NCBI GenBank assembly: GCA_965218205.1
Contig: OZ244590.1
Coordinates: 186,001 to 250,000, forward strand
Direction: 5' to 3'
Source: CBDDCA01 sp965218205
GTDB lineage: Bacteria > Spirochaetota > Spirochaetia > WTKD01 > G963693115
DNA: 64,000 nt
This document shows positions 9,639-17,359 of the stretch, one piece after another. Below the pieces are notes generated by a model. It saw only the letters and a program-made list of their open reading frames with translations. It searched no databases and was not told the origin of the DNA. A program made the position numbers and the translations under genes. The stretch's first letter is position 1. Each line of letters starts with the position of its first letter.

Positions 9639-9713
9639 GCTCCCGGTAGCTCAATAGGATAGAGCAATCGCCTCCTAAGCGATAGGTTGCGGGTTCGACT
9701 CCCGTCCGGAGCA
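9639..9713 (+). tRNA. tRNA-Arg(CCU), with one extra base in the acceptor arm
   Basis: Anticodon stem-loop ATCGC-CTCCTAA-GCGAT gives anticodon CCU; the D-arm AGCTC...GAGC and T-arm GCGGGTTCGACTCCCGT are normal. The 3' acceptor strand CCGGAGC would pair perfectly with GCTCCGG, but the 5' strand reads GCTCCCGG, one C too many. Either the acceptor carries a bulged C or a C-C mismatch, or there is an indel error. No CCA is encoded; discriminator A. Confidence 0.85.
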
Positions 9714-9787
9714 TTATGTGGATACCACAGTAAAAGAAACACTATTACTATGATTATCAAATCAATATATAAAGGAAAGGAACATAT

Positions 9788-11935
9788 ATGAAAAAATTTG
9801 TAAAATTTATTTTTTTTATTATCCTCGTTATTGCAATAGTGGTTGCAATAACACAGTTTAGACAGTACTTAACATTATCGTACATACAATCACAGCTAAG
9901 TACCTTACAAGCATATATACAGAGTAACTTTTGGTATTCTGCACTTGTTTATTTTTGCATATATGTGCTTGCTACTGCTATTTCAATCCCCGGAGCAATA
10001 TTACTCACTCTCTTGGGAGGAGCATTATTTGGGGCCGTATATGGCACTATTATTGTTTCGTTTGCAAGCACCATAGGAGCAACAATTTCCTTTATTCTTG
10101 GACGCTTCTTGTTTCGTGGATCCTTAGAGAAAAAATTTCCAAAACAACTTGCAAACATCAACAAAGGAGTACAAAGAGAAGGTGCTAATTATTTATTTGC
10201 CTTACGTCTCGTTCCTGTATTTCCTTTCTTTGTTATCAATCTCCTTATGGGACTCACACGTATACCAGTACTCACTTTTATGATAGTAAGTCAAATTGGT
10301 ATGTTACCTGGTACTATAGTGTATGTATATGCTGGAGGAGCATTATCTACATTACAAAATTTAGGGGATATTGTAAGCCCACAAATATGGCTTGCGTTTG
10401 CACTTATTGCTACACTGCCTTTTATCTCTAAGTGTATAACTGGTGCTATAAAAAAAGCAAAACTCTATAAAGGACTTAAGAAGCCAAAGCAGTTTGACAC
10501 AAATGTTGCTGTTATTGGAGCTGGCTCAGGAGGACTTATTGCTGCATATATTGCCGCAGCTATCAAAGCAAAACCAGTACTTATAGAAAAAGCCGAAATG
10601 GGAGGCGATTGTCTCAACCGTGGCTGTGTTCCTTCAAAAGCACTCTTATCAATTAGTAAATATGCCGATGCACACAAAGACTCGGAAGCGGTGGGAATTA
10701 GCTACACGAAACCAAAAATAAACTTCAAAAAAGTAATGGCAATGGTACACGAAGCTATCAATACCGTTGCTCCACACGATAGCGTAGAACGCTATACTTC
10801 ACTAGGAGTACAGTGTATACAAGGTACTGCAGAACTTGTATCTCCATGGGAAGTAAAAGTAGGAGACAAAACCATAGTGGCAAGGAATATCATATTAGCT
10901 ACTGGAGGCTATCCTCGTCTCCTTGATATTCCCGGTGCTGACACAGTAACGCAATATACCTCTGATACAATATGGAACATAACCACATTGCCCGAAGAGC
11001 TTATCGTAGTGGGCGGTGGCCCTATAGGATGTGAGCTAAGCCTTGCTTTCTCTCGGCTTGGAAGCAAAGTAGTGCTTATACAGAGAAACAATCAACTGCT
11101 TCCTCAAGAAGATCCAGAAGTAGGAGCAATAGCAAAAGACACATTACAGAAACATGGAGTACATATTGTCACTGGCTTTAGTCCAGAACAAATACTCACA
11201 AAAAACAAAAAGCAATATCTACAAATAAGTGTAGACGGAAAAGCAAAGCATGTGCCTTTTACTCACCTCCTTGTTGCAGCAGGAAGACAAGCCGCTACAG
11301 AATCATTTAAGCATAGTGGACTACAGTTTGAATATAACAACAATGGCACGCTGTATACAAACGAATATTTACAAACAAGCTATAACAACATATTTGCAGT
11401 AGGAGATCTGACAGGTCCGTATCAATTTACCCATACCGCAGGACACATGGGATGGTATGCAGTAGTGAATGCTCTTTTTGGTGGTCTTAAAAAATTTGCT
11501 ATTGACTATTCATGTGTTCCAGCAGTTACCTATTTAAGTCCAGAAATAGCACGTGTTGGTTTAAACGAAAAAGAAGCAAAAAAACAAAACATAGCATATG
11601 AAACAACCGTATATAAAATGGAAGAACTTGATCGAGCAATAGCTGAGCGAAAAACAGAAGGCTTCATTAAGATACTCACAAAACCAAAAAAAGATACTAT
11701 TCTTGGTGCTACTGTGGTATCAGAACGAGGAGGCGAAATATTAGGAGAGCTGTTGCTTGCAACAAAATACAAACTAGGGCTTAATAAAATTCTTGGGGTT
11801 ATCCATCCTTACCCTACTTTTACAGAAGCAGTAAAGGCTACTGCAGGAGTGTGGAAAAAAGCTCATTCTCCTACAAAAGCATTACAGATGCTTGAGAAAT
11901 ACTTTGCGAAAAAAGTCAAAAAACAAGAGGAATAG
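9788..11935 (+). CDS. TVP38/TMEM64 membrane domain fused to a dihydrolipoamide dehydrogenase/mercuric reductase-like flavoprotein
   Basis: 715 residues. Residues 1-225 are a multi-pass TVP38/TMEM64 (DedA-related) membrane domain with the family-like G-rich stretch GGALFGAVYG and LRLVPVFPFF. From about 238 it is a class I pyridine nucleotide-disulfide oxidoreductase: FAD-binding GAGSGG at 244-249, redox pair in C275-LNRG-C280, NAD(P)-binding VVGGGPIGCE, a second FAD motif (TNIFAVGDLTG-like), and a C-terminal dimerisation domain with HPYPTFTEA in place of the usual HxHPxxxE. The flavin half is therefore tethered to the inner membrane and probably reduces a disulfide, quinone or metal substrate. 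The same fusion occurs in other bacteria annotated as mercuric reductase-like, but a Hg role is unsupported: there is no merP/merT or HMA domain. An RBS (AAGGAAAGGA) precedes the ATG. Confidence 0.85.
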   Translation: MKKFVKFIFFIILVIAIVVAITQFRQYLTLSYIQSQLSTLQAYIQSNFWYSALVYFCIYVLATAISIPGAILLTLLGGALFGAVYGTIIVSFASTIGATISFILGRFLFRGSLEKKFPKQLANINKGVQREGANYLFALRLVPVFPFFVINLLMGLTRIPVLTFMIVSQIGMLPGTIVYVYAGGALSTLQNLGDIVSPQIWLAFALIATLPFISKCITGAIKKAKLYKGLKKPKQFDTNVAVIGAGSGGLIAAYIAAAIKAKPVLIEKAEMGGDCLNRGCVPSKALLSISKYADAHKDSEAVGISYTKPKINFKKVMAMVHEAINTVAPHDSVERYTSLGVQCIQGTAELVSPWEVKVGDKTIVARNIILATGGYPRLLDIPGADTVTQYTSDTIWNITTLPEELIVVGGGPIGCELSLAFSRLGSKVVLIQRNNQLLPQEDPEVGAIAKDTLQKHGVHIVTGFSPEQILTKNKKQYLQISVDGKAKHVPFTHLLVAAGRQAATESFKHSGLQFEYNNNGTLYTNEYLQTSYNNIFAVGDLTGPYQFTHTAGHMGWYAVVNALFGGLKKFAIDYSCVPAVTYLSPEIARVGLNEKEAKKQNIAYETTVYKMEELDRAIAERKTEGFIKILTKPKKDTILGATVVSERGGEILGELLLATKYKLGLNKILGVIHPYPTFTEAVKATAGVWKKAHSPTKALQMLEKYFAKKVKKQEE

Positions 11936-11982
11936 CACGCACACACACTAGCATATAGCAACTGTATAAATCACAAGTGGAG

Positions 11983-12480
11983 CTACCATATACGTGGCAC
12001 AAAAGAGCTTGTATTCTCTGACAACACTGTATGGTGAGGGCGAGAAAACAAATATAAGCCCAATGTATCAGCAAGTTTTTTTGCTGAACGGGATATTGTA
12101 TATCCTGCTAGCCCAAAAAATACCTGTGTGATTTTGTGATTTTTATTTACATATCCCGAATAAAAACGCTTAAACAGTTCTGCAAGCTCATCAAGACTAA
12201 TCCTTATGTCAGGGATAAGAAAAGGAAACCCTCTCTCAAATACTTGCTCTACCGTTTGCTTTGTAATATCATGTTCTACACTAATAAGAGCAAATGAATC
12301 TTTACTTAACATGATAATATTACGTTCATTGAGTTCAGAACAAAAACTACATTTCTCAACAAAATTAAATTGCTCATTATCAAGCATAGGGTATTGTGAA
12401 AAATATTCCGAAAAATATTCTTCAACATTCTTTGTTCGTTCTTTAGAAAAATCTTGAAAGTAAATATCAATTAAGTCCAT
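11983..12480 (-). CDS. Hypothetical protein, 165 aa
   Basis: Not recognised. The ATG at 12480 has no clear Shine-Dalgarno; an AT-rich, promoter-like stretch lies directly upstream, compatible with a leaderless message. The sequence is acidic at the start (DIYFQDFSKERTKNVEEYFSEYFSQYP), contains a CSFCSE pair that is too sparse for a zinc site, and ends SSFVPRIW. It has no signal peptide or membrane segment. It is convergent with the TVP38 fusion gene, with about 47 bp between the stops. Confidence 0.55.
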   Translation of the reverse strand: MDLIDIYFQDFSKERTKNVEEYFSEYFSQYPMLDNEQFNFVEKCSFCSELNERNIIMLSKDSFALISVEHDITKQTVEQVFERGFPFLIPDIRISLDELAELFKRFYSGYVNKNHKITQVFFGLAGYTISRSAKKLADTLGLYLFSRPHHTVLSENTSSFVPRIW

Positions 12481-12802
12481 ATATAATCCATAGTATCATA
12501 CTTCTATAACAAAAATTATAGTGATTACTATATTGTATTATAATAGAAAATGGAAAAAATGCAATACATATTTTAAGAGAAATTATATATATTGTAGCCA
12601 ATGGTGAATAATTTAGAATAAGCAATCAGATAATCAATTTTACAGTATTATCTGTATAAGCAATTAAACAGGAAAAATAATAATATGGTAGTATATACTT
12701 AAAGAAGCAATATATAATGACGATTTTTCATTAATAATGGGAATTATATATACTTACATAACAATGGTTATTGATTTATGTATTCATAAATAAGGAGAAT
12801 AT
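12481..12802. other. Intergenic 322 bp, very AT-rich
   Basis: No gene or RNA structure is recognised. It separates two divergent genes and should hold both promoters. A good Shine-Dalgarno (AAGGAGAA) lies at its right end before the TIR gene. Confidence 0.4.
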
Positions 12803-13501
12803 ATGTGTGTTAAATTTTTAGGGAAAGAAGATGATTTTCTTGCTATCCTCAACAAAAAATTCAAATTAGATACAAAAAATTTAGAAGTGAAAGGAAATCT
12901 CAAAAGGTATAATGTAGTATTTGAAAACAATATGCATTGTATAAACTTATTTACAAATGGAACTATTACTATACAGCCACATAATGAAAAGTTAGAAACC
13001 ATTATTAAAGATGTTTTATCAGAAGCTATAAATAGTGTAGATGTAGGTAAGATTAACGATAGGAAAATTGTTATTGTTCATGGACATGACACAGATGCAA
13101 AAAATGCTTTAGAAGTCATGATCTTTAGGTGGGGATTAAAACCTTTTGCTATTCAAGATGAAGATAGTAGAGGTAGAACAATAATAGAGTTTTTAGAAAA
13201 CAGTATTAGTGGTAACTCACAGTCTATAGGAATAGTTTTATTAACTCCTGATGATATAGGATATTCTAAAAAAGAAGGAGAAGAAACAAAAAGACCTCGT
13301 GCTAGACAAAATGTGATTTTAGAACTTGGAATGCTAATAGGTGCTTTAACAAGAGAGAGAACAATTATTATTAAAAAAACAGAAGTAGAAGCTCCTTCTG
13401 ATATAGATGGACTTATATATATTCCTTTTGATGAAAAAATTGAAGAAATTAAAGATAGGCTTCGATCACGATTAGAAAGTCTGGGTATAGAATTTCATTA
13501 A
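12803..13501 (+). CDS. TIR-like (CAP12-type) nucleotide-binding protein, putative defence effector
   Basis: 232 residues. Residues ~75-230 match the CAP12/Pycsar-effector TIR family: KIVIVHGHDTDAKNALE opens the fold, followed by GRTIIEFLE, the block VLLTPDDIGY, RARQNVILELGMLIGAL and the closing P-DIDGLIYIPFD. These are the usual conserved blocks of bacterial predicted nucleotide-binding proteins with a TIR-like domain. Residues 1-72 (RYNVVFENNMHCINLFTNGTITIQ) form a small beta-rich domain reminiscent of TBP-like nucleic-acid-binding folds; this is tentative. Family members degrade NAD+ or bind cyclic nucleotides in anti-phage immunity. No cyclase, STING or other partner gene is adjacent, so it could work alone. 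It lies in the same accessory zone as the HEPN/MNT-HsdS operon. Confidence 0.8.
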   Translation: MCVKFLGKEDDFLAILNKKFKLDTKNLEVKGNLKRYNVVFENNMHCINLFTNGTITIQPHNEKLETIIKDVLSEAINSVDVGKINDRKIVIVHGHDTDAKNALEVMIFRWGLKPFAIQDEDSRGRTIIEFLENSISGNSQSIGIVLLTPDDIGYSKKEGEETKRPRARQNVILELGMLIGALTRERTIIIKKTEVEAPSDIDGLIYIPFDEKIEEIKDRLRSRLESLGIEFH

Positions 13502-13527
13502 ATTTTATGGTAAATATTTAGTGAGAT

Positions 13528-13835
13528 CTATTTAGAATTATTAGATTTAGCTCTTTCTTTCTGTTGCCTTTTTATACTCTTCTAATTCTTTAGGGGGTAG
13601 TATTCGCTACCATTTCTATTAATTCCTCAAGGTTTACAAAGATAGGAAGTAGTGATATACCATTTTCTTTTATGAATACAATGTAATAATTCTCTTTTCG
13701 TAAAGTATAAACTGCAAACAGCAGCTTCTCTATTTCTATTACGTATATCATTATGTATGTTTTACAAACAACGATTTTATCTTTGGGGCTGGCATGGATA
13801 ACTGAAAAATGAGATAATTCAGAAAGAAATGCCAA
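13528..13835 (-). pseudogene. Small protein gene related to the ORF in the IS1595 element, decayed at its 3' end
   Basis: The minus-strand frame 13835-13590 encodes 81 residues ending LEELIEMVANTTP, then stops. DNA homology to the small ORF carried by the IS1595 element at 45793-45936 continues past that stop to about 13528. One extra C in a C5 run and one extra G explain the early stop; corrected, the end reads KELEEYKKATERKS. The IS copy has FEELVKMVATTHPKELEEYKK. The upstream 50 residues (for example VYTLRKENYYIVFIKENG) have no counterpart inside the IS. Function unknown. It could be a chromosomal relative captured by the IS, or the remnant of an older IS copy. Confidence 0.5.
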
Positions 13836-13970
13836 GAAAGAGAAAATTAGAATATAAGAAAAAAGTACACGATTTAATTATAGATCGATAGCAAACATGT
13901 ATAAAGTGTTGTATAATTGGGTAAAGGAGGCTGGGTTAGTCTAATTTTGCTTATCCATGCCAGCCCCAAA
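13782..13970. repeat. 20-bp perfect inverted repeat with a 149-bp centre
   Basis: TTTGGGGCTGGCATGGATAA at 13782-13801 is repeated in inverse orientation at 13951-13970. Similarity continues loosely outward. A related 18-nt piece just left of it (AACAACGATTTTATCTTT) also occurs inside the 3' end of the glycosyltransferase gene near 14038. The pattern suggests inverted duplication or a MITE-like scar. Confidence 0.6.
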
Positions 13971-13999
13971 TTTATATCTTATTGTTTATTCTAAATTAT

Positions 14000-14806
14000 T
14001 CACCAATGGATGCTTTGTGTCCAATCTCCTTTGCCTAACAACGATTTTATCTTTTGATACATACGAATAAAAAAATAAGAAAATGAGTTTTTAAACAATA
14101 CTTTTTTAAGAAGGTCATACCGTGTACTTCCTTGTCTCCATAGCCCATGCGTGTAATGGATACAATAAACATCTGGGTTACTTCTTAGTTGTTTGTAATC
14201 TTTTGGAAGTAGTAGACCAGGAATACGAGAATGAAAATGCTTACGTTTTGGCAGTATCATATGTTTTTTGTCTTCTTCTGGAAGAGAATGGTACAATGCA
14301 CTGATGACAATTGGGCCAGAAAAAGCTACTACTGGCTCATTATACTGCTGCTGCTTTTCAAGCGGAGGGGTATTTTGAATAGTAGAAAGAAGAGAAAGCC
14401 AAAAAGGATGATTTTTTTTAGAGGCAAGGATAGCGTTCCCTAATATTACTGGCTCTCCTTGTTCCTCCCTCTCTAATGGAAGAACAATGTCATGTGTGTT
14501 CCAAATATCCAAAGGACGTGTTATTTCACAATCAAAATCCATATACCAACCACCATAATGATACAAAACAATATAGCGAAAAATATCCGACTGTATTACT
14601 GCTTCATAGGTATTTCCCTCAAAAAAAGGCATATAGTGAGCATAGTGCTCTTTTATCAAGGAGCATGCATTTTCAAAATTCCAGTTATAATAGTACCAGT
14701 GGCTAAGATACTTTCTACTTTTTTTCGACAATGCTTTCCATTGCCACGGCATGCTCTTTTTTTTCTCACGAGAAAAATAAATTTGATGAAGAATAGCAGG
14801 AATCAT
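14000..14806 (-). CDS. Glycosyltransferase with DXD motif (GT32/OCH1-like)
   Basis: 268 residues. The start MIPAILHQIYFS is the typical IPKIIHQIW-like opening of the Gly_transf_sug family, and the catalytic DXD is at D90-F-D92 within GGWYMDFDCE. It should transfer a sugar from a nucleotide-sugar to a surface glycan or glycolipid, using a metal held by the DXD. It has no membrane segment and ends in a basic C-terminal tail. It stands alone, without other polysaccharide genes, and is divergent from the PPIase operon. Confidence 0.85.
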   Translation of the reverse strand: MIPAILHQIYFSREKKKSMPWQWKALSKKSRKYLSHWYYYNWNFENACSLIKEHYAHYMPFFEGNTYEAVIQSDIFRYIVLYHYGGWYMDFDCEITRPLDIWNTHDIVLPLEREEQGEPVILGNAILASKKNHPFWLSLLSTIQNTPPLEKQQQYNEPVVAFSGPIVISALYHSLPEEDKKHMILPKRKHFHSRIPGLLLPKDYKQLRSNPDVYCIHYTHGLWRQGSTRYDLLKKVLFKNSFSYFFIRMYQKIKSLLGKGDWTQSIHW

Positions 14807-14894
14807 ATATACTACTTATAATAATAGTATAACATAAAAAATACAAGATACTATATACTAATAAGTAAATGAACACAATAATAAAAGAGGGTTT

Positions 14895-15932
14895 ATGAGA
14901 AAAAACAATACAAAATTTTTAATGCTATTTCTTACATCAGCAATACTATCATGCGATAACAATACAGAAGCAGGTGAACTGCTTGCAACTATAGAGACAA
15001 ACAAAGGAACTATCACTTTGGAGCTTTTTTATGAACAAGCCCCTCTTACAGTCAGTAATTTTGTAGGATTAGCAACTGGCGTATTTGCACAAGAGAATGA
15101 TTCTATTACAAAAAAAGGCAATTACTATGACGGGCTCAAATTTCATCGTGTAGTACCAAATTTTGTTATTCAAGGAGGAGATCCTCAAGGCACTGGTGTT
15201 GGCGGTCCTGGATATGAATTTCTTAACGAAGTACATCCTGATCTGATACACAATAAGAAAGGAATACTTTCTATGGCAAATGCAGGGCCTGATACAAATG
15301 GTAGTCAATTTTTTATTACACTCAGTACTACCCCTCACTTAGATGGTGGGTACAGCGTCTTTGGTGAAGTCAAAGAAGGGATAGAGGTTGTTGAAACTAT
15401 TCAGGAAGGTGACATCATGAACACAATCACTATTTCAGCAACAAAAAAATCAAAAGCAGAAACATTCTTAAAAGAAGTAAGCTGGGAAAATTTTCAAGCA
15501 CTTAATACGCAATACAAAGAAGAAAAACAAAAAAAACAAGATTCTTTACTTGCTGATACTATCACGCTCATAGAAAAAGAGACACCGAAATTAACAAAGA
15601 CTGAGGATGGTATCTTTGTATATCAAATAGAAGAAGGCACAGGACAACAAGTACAACCAGGTGATACTGTAGAAACACATTATGAATTACGACTGTACGG
15701 CAACGAAGAAGTTATTGATAGCTCCTTCTCGCGCGATCAAACATTTGAATTTCAAACAAACTCAAGATCTGTAATTCAAGGATGGGATATTATTGTACAA
15801 ACAATGCGTGTAGGAGATAAAATTCGGGCAGTTATCCCTCCAAATTTAGGGTATGGAAGTGAAGGTATACAGGGGGCTATTCCCGGAAACTCTTTCCTTG
15901 ATTTTACTATACAGCTTGTTTCAATAAAGTAA
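14895..15932 (+). CDS. Dual peptidyl-prolyl isomerase lipoprotein (cyclophilin + FKBP)
   Basis: 345 residues. A signal peptide ends in a lipobox-like ILSC with C20 as the lipidated residue. Residues ~27-180 are a cyclophilin domain with FHRVVPNFVIQGGDPQGTG and GSQFFITL, including the catalytic Arg of FHR. A helical linker rich in K/E follows, then an FKBP domain from ~245 to the end (GDTVETHYELRL, VIQGWDIIVQTM, IPPNLGYGS). Such cyclophilin-FKBP fusions are known in spirochaetes and Bacteroidetes. It should catalyse proline isomerisation during protein folding in the periplasm. The gene lies 17 bp before radA and is probably co-transcribed with it and with a degenerate paralogue after radA. 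Confidence 0.92.
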   Translation: MRKNNTKFLMLFLTSAILSCDNNTEAGELLATIETNKGTITLELFYEQAPLTVSNFVGLATGVFAQENDSITKKGNYYDGLKFHRVVPNFVIQGGDPQGTGVGGPGYEFLNEVHPDLIHNKKGILSMANAGPDTNGSQFFITLSTTPHLDGGYSVFGEVKEGIEVVETIQEGDIMNTITISATKKSKAETFLKEVSWENFQALNTQYKEEKQKKQDSLLADTITLIEKETPKLTKTEDGIFVYQIEEGTGQQVQPGDTVETHYELRLYGNEEVIDSSFSRDQTFEFQTNSRSVIQGWDIIVQTMRVGDKIRAVIPPNLGYGSEGIQGAIPGNSFLDFTIQLVSIK

Positions 15933-15949
15933 TATATAATTGACAGAGA

Positions 15950-17359
15950 GTGACAAGTACATTTGTATGCACCACATGTTCTTACGAAAGTGCTAAATGG
16001 CATGGTAAGTGTCCTGATTGTGGCACTTGGAACAGCATTGAAGAACGACAAACTGCTTCTCGTGCTGCTGCTAAAAACAAGGCAGCATCGTATTCCTCAC
16101 AATCAGCACTTCCTATCAATAGCCTCGCAAATATTGATGTAAAAAAATCTCTTCGTATACATACAGGATCTACTGAGTTTGATAGGGTGCTGGGAGGAGG
16201 GCTACTTACACAATCGGTAGTCCTCGTAAGTGGTGAGCCAGGTATTGGAAAATCTACATTACTCCTACAGTTAGCGGCACATGTAAACACACATACTAAC
16301 AATGCCTCTCACACAGAGGTTCTGTACATTTGCGGGGAAGAATCGCCCGAACAAATAAAACTTCGTGCAATGAGATTGAACATAGGAACAGCCCCTATTC
16401 AGTTAAGTGCAGAATTCCGTATTGAAAAAATTGAACAACATATAAAAAAAAGTGCTCCTAATATTATTATTATTGATTCTATACAATCAATACGTTCAGA
16501 AACACTGGGCTTGCACACTGGGAATATATCTCAACTTCGTGCCTGTATCAGTAGCTGTTATGAATGGAGTCAAACATACAAGTGTGCCATTATTATTGTT
16601 GCTCATGTTACAAAGGATGGTTCTGTTGCAGGACCTAAGCTTATAGAACATCTTGTCGATACAGTGCTTGTTTTTGAAAACAGCAAAGAAAATCTTCGAT
16701 TTTTATATTCTCGCAAAAACAGGTTTGGTGCCATTGATGAAGTAGGTGTTTTTAGAATGACAGAAAAAGGGCTTATCGATCTAAATAATTCAAGCAATTA
16801 TTTTTTAGAACAACGCAGAGATCGTTGGCCATCTGGTATTTGTATTGTAACTACATTTGAAGGTACTCGTCCCTTTTTAGTAGAAATTCAAGCGCTCACT
16901 GTTCCTGTGTTCTCAAACAATAGAGTATTTACTGAAGTAGTACATTCAAATCAAGTATTCCGTATTGCAGCAATCCTTGAACGCCATGTGGGTATTTCTT
17001 TGTCAAACCAAAATCTTTACATCAATACTGCTGGAGGCATTCGTATACAAGAATCAGGCATGGAACTAGCACTTGCTCTCGCATTATACTCTGCGTATCA
17101 TAATCATCCACTGACTGCAAACACTTGTGCTATGGGAGAAATAAGTCTTGCAGGCGAAATACGATCTGTACAACATTTTGAACAACGATGCAAACAGGCT
17201 GAAGATTTTGGTATAACCACTCTCATAGTACCAAAAGCAAACCTTGAACATTCAACATTGTCTCTCTCAAATGTGCATCTTATTCCTGTTAGCACCATAC
17301 AAGAAGCTATTAGTGTTATTGATAATACAAACAAAAAAACAGGGAAGGAACAGGTATGA
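15950..17359 (+). CDS. radA: DNA repair protein RadA
   Basis: 469 residues starting at GTG. The N-terminal zinc finger uses C7, C10, C21 and C24. The RecA-like ATPase follows with Walker A GEPGIGKST near 95-103 and Walker B IIIIDSIQ, then the RadA-specific KNRFG motif. The C-terminal third is a Lon-like domain (AGGIRIQESGMELALALALYSA). RadA drives branch migration in recombinational repair. It sits between two PPIase-type genes and its stop overlaps the next start by 4 nt (ATGA), so translation is likely coupled. Confidence 0.97.
   Translation: MTSTFVCTTCSYESAKWHGKCPDCGTWNSIEERQTASRAAAKNKAASYSSQSALPINSLANIDVKKSLRIHTGSTEFDRVLGGGLLTQSVVLVSGEPGIGKSTLLLQLAAHVNTHTNNASHTEVLYICGEESPEQIKLRAMRLNIGTAPIQLSAEFRIEKIEQHIKKSAPNIIIIDSIQSIRSETLGLHTGNISQLRACISSCYEWSQTYKCAIIIVAHVTKDGSVAGPKLIEHLVDTVLVFENSKENLRFLYSRKNRFGAIDEVGVFRMTEKGLIDLNNSSNYFLEQRRDRWPSGICIVTTFEGTRPFLVEIQALTVPVFSNNRVFTEVVHSNQVFRIAAILERHVGISLSNQNLYINTAGGIRIQESGMELALALALYSAYHNHPLTANTCAMGEISLAGEIRSVQHFEQRCKQAEDFGITTLIVPKANLEHSTLSLSNVHLIPVSTIQEAISVIDNTNKKTGKEQV

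Noticed and set aside
9788..11935. Mercury resistance gene
   Set aside because: No HMA domain, merR/T/P or C-terminal vicinal cysteines, so only the general flavoenzyme family is supported.
12803..13501. A CBASS or Pycsar operon
   Set aside because: No nucleotidyl cyclase, E1/E2/JAB or pyrimidine cyclase gene lies beside the TIR gene.
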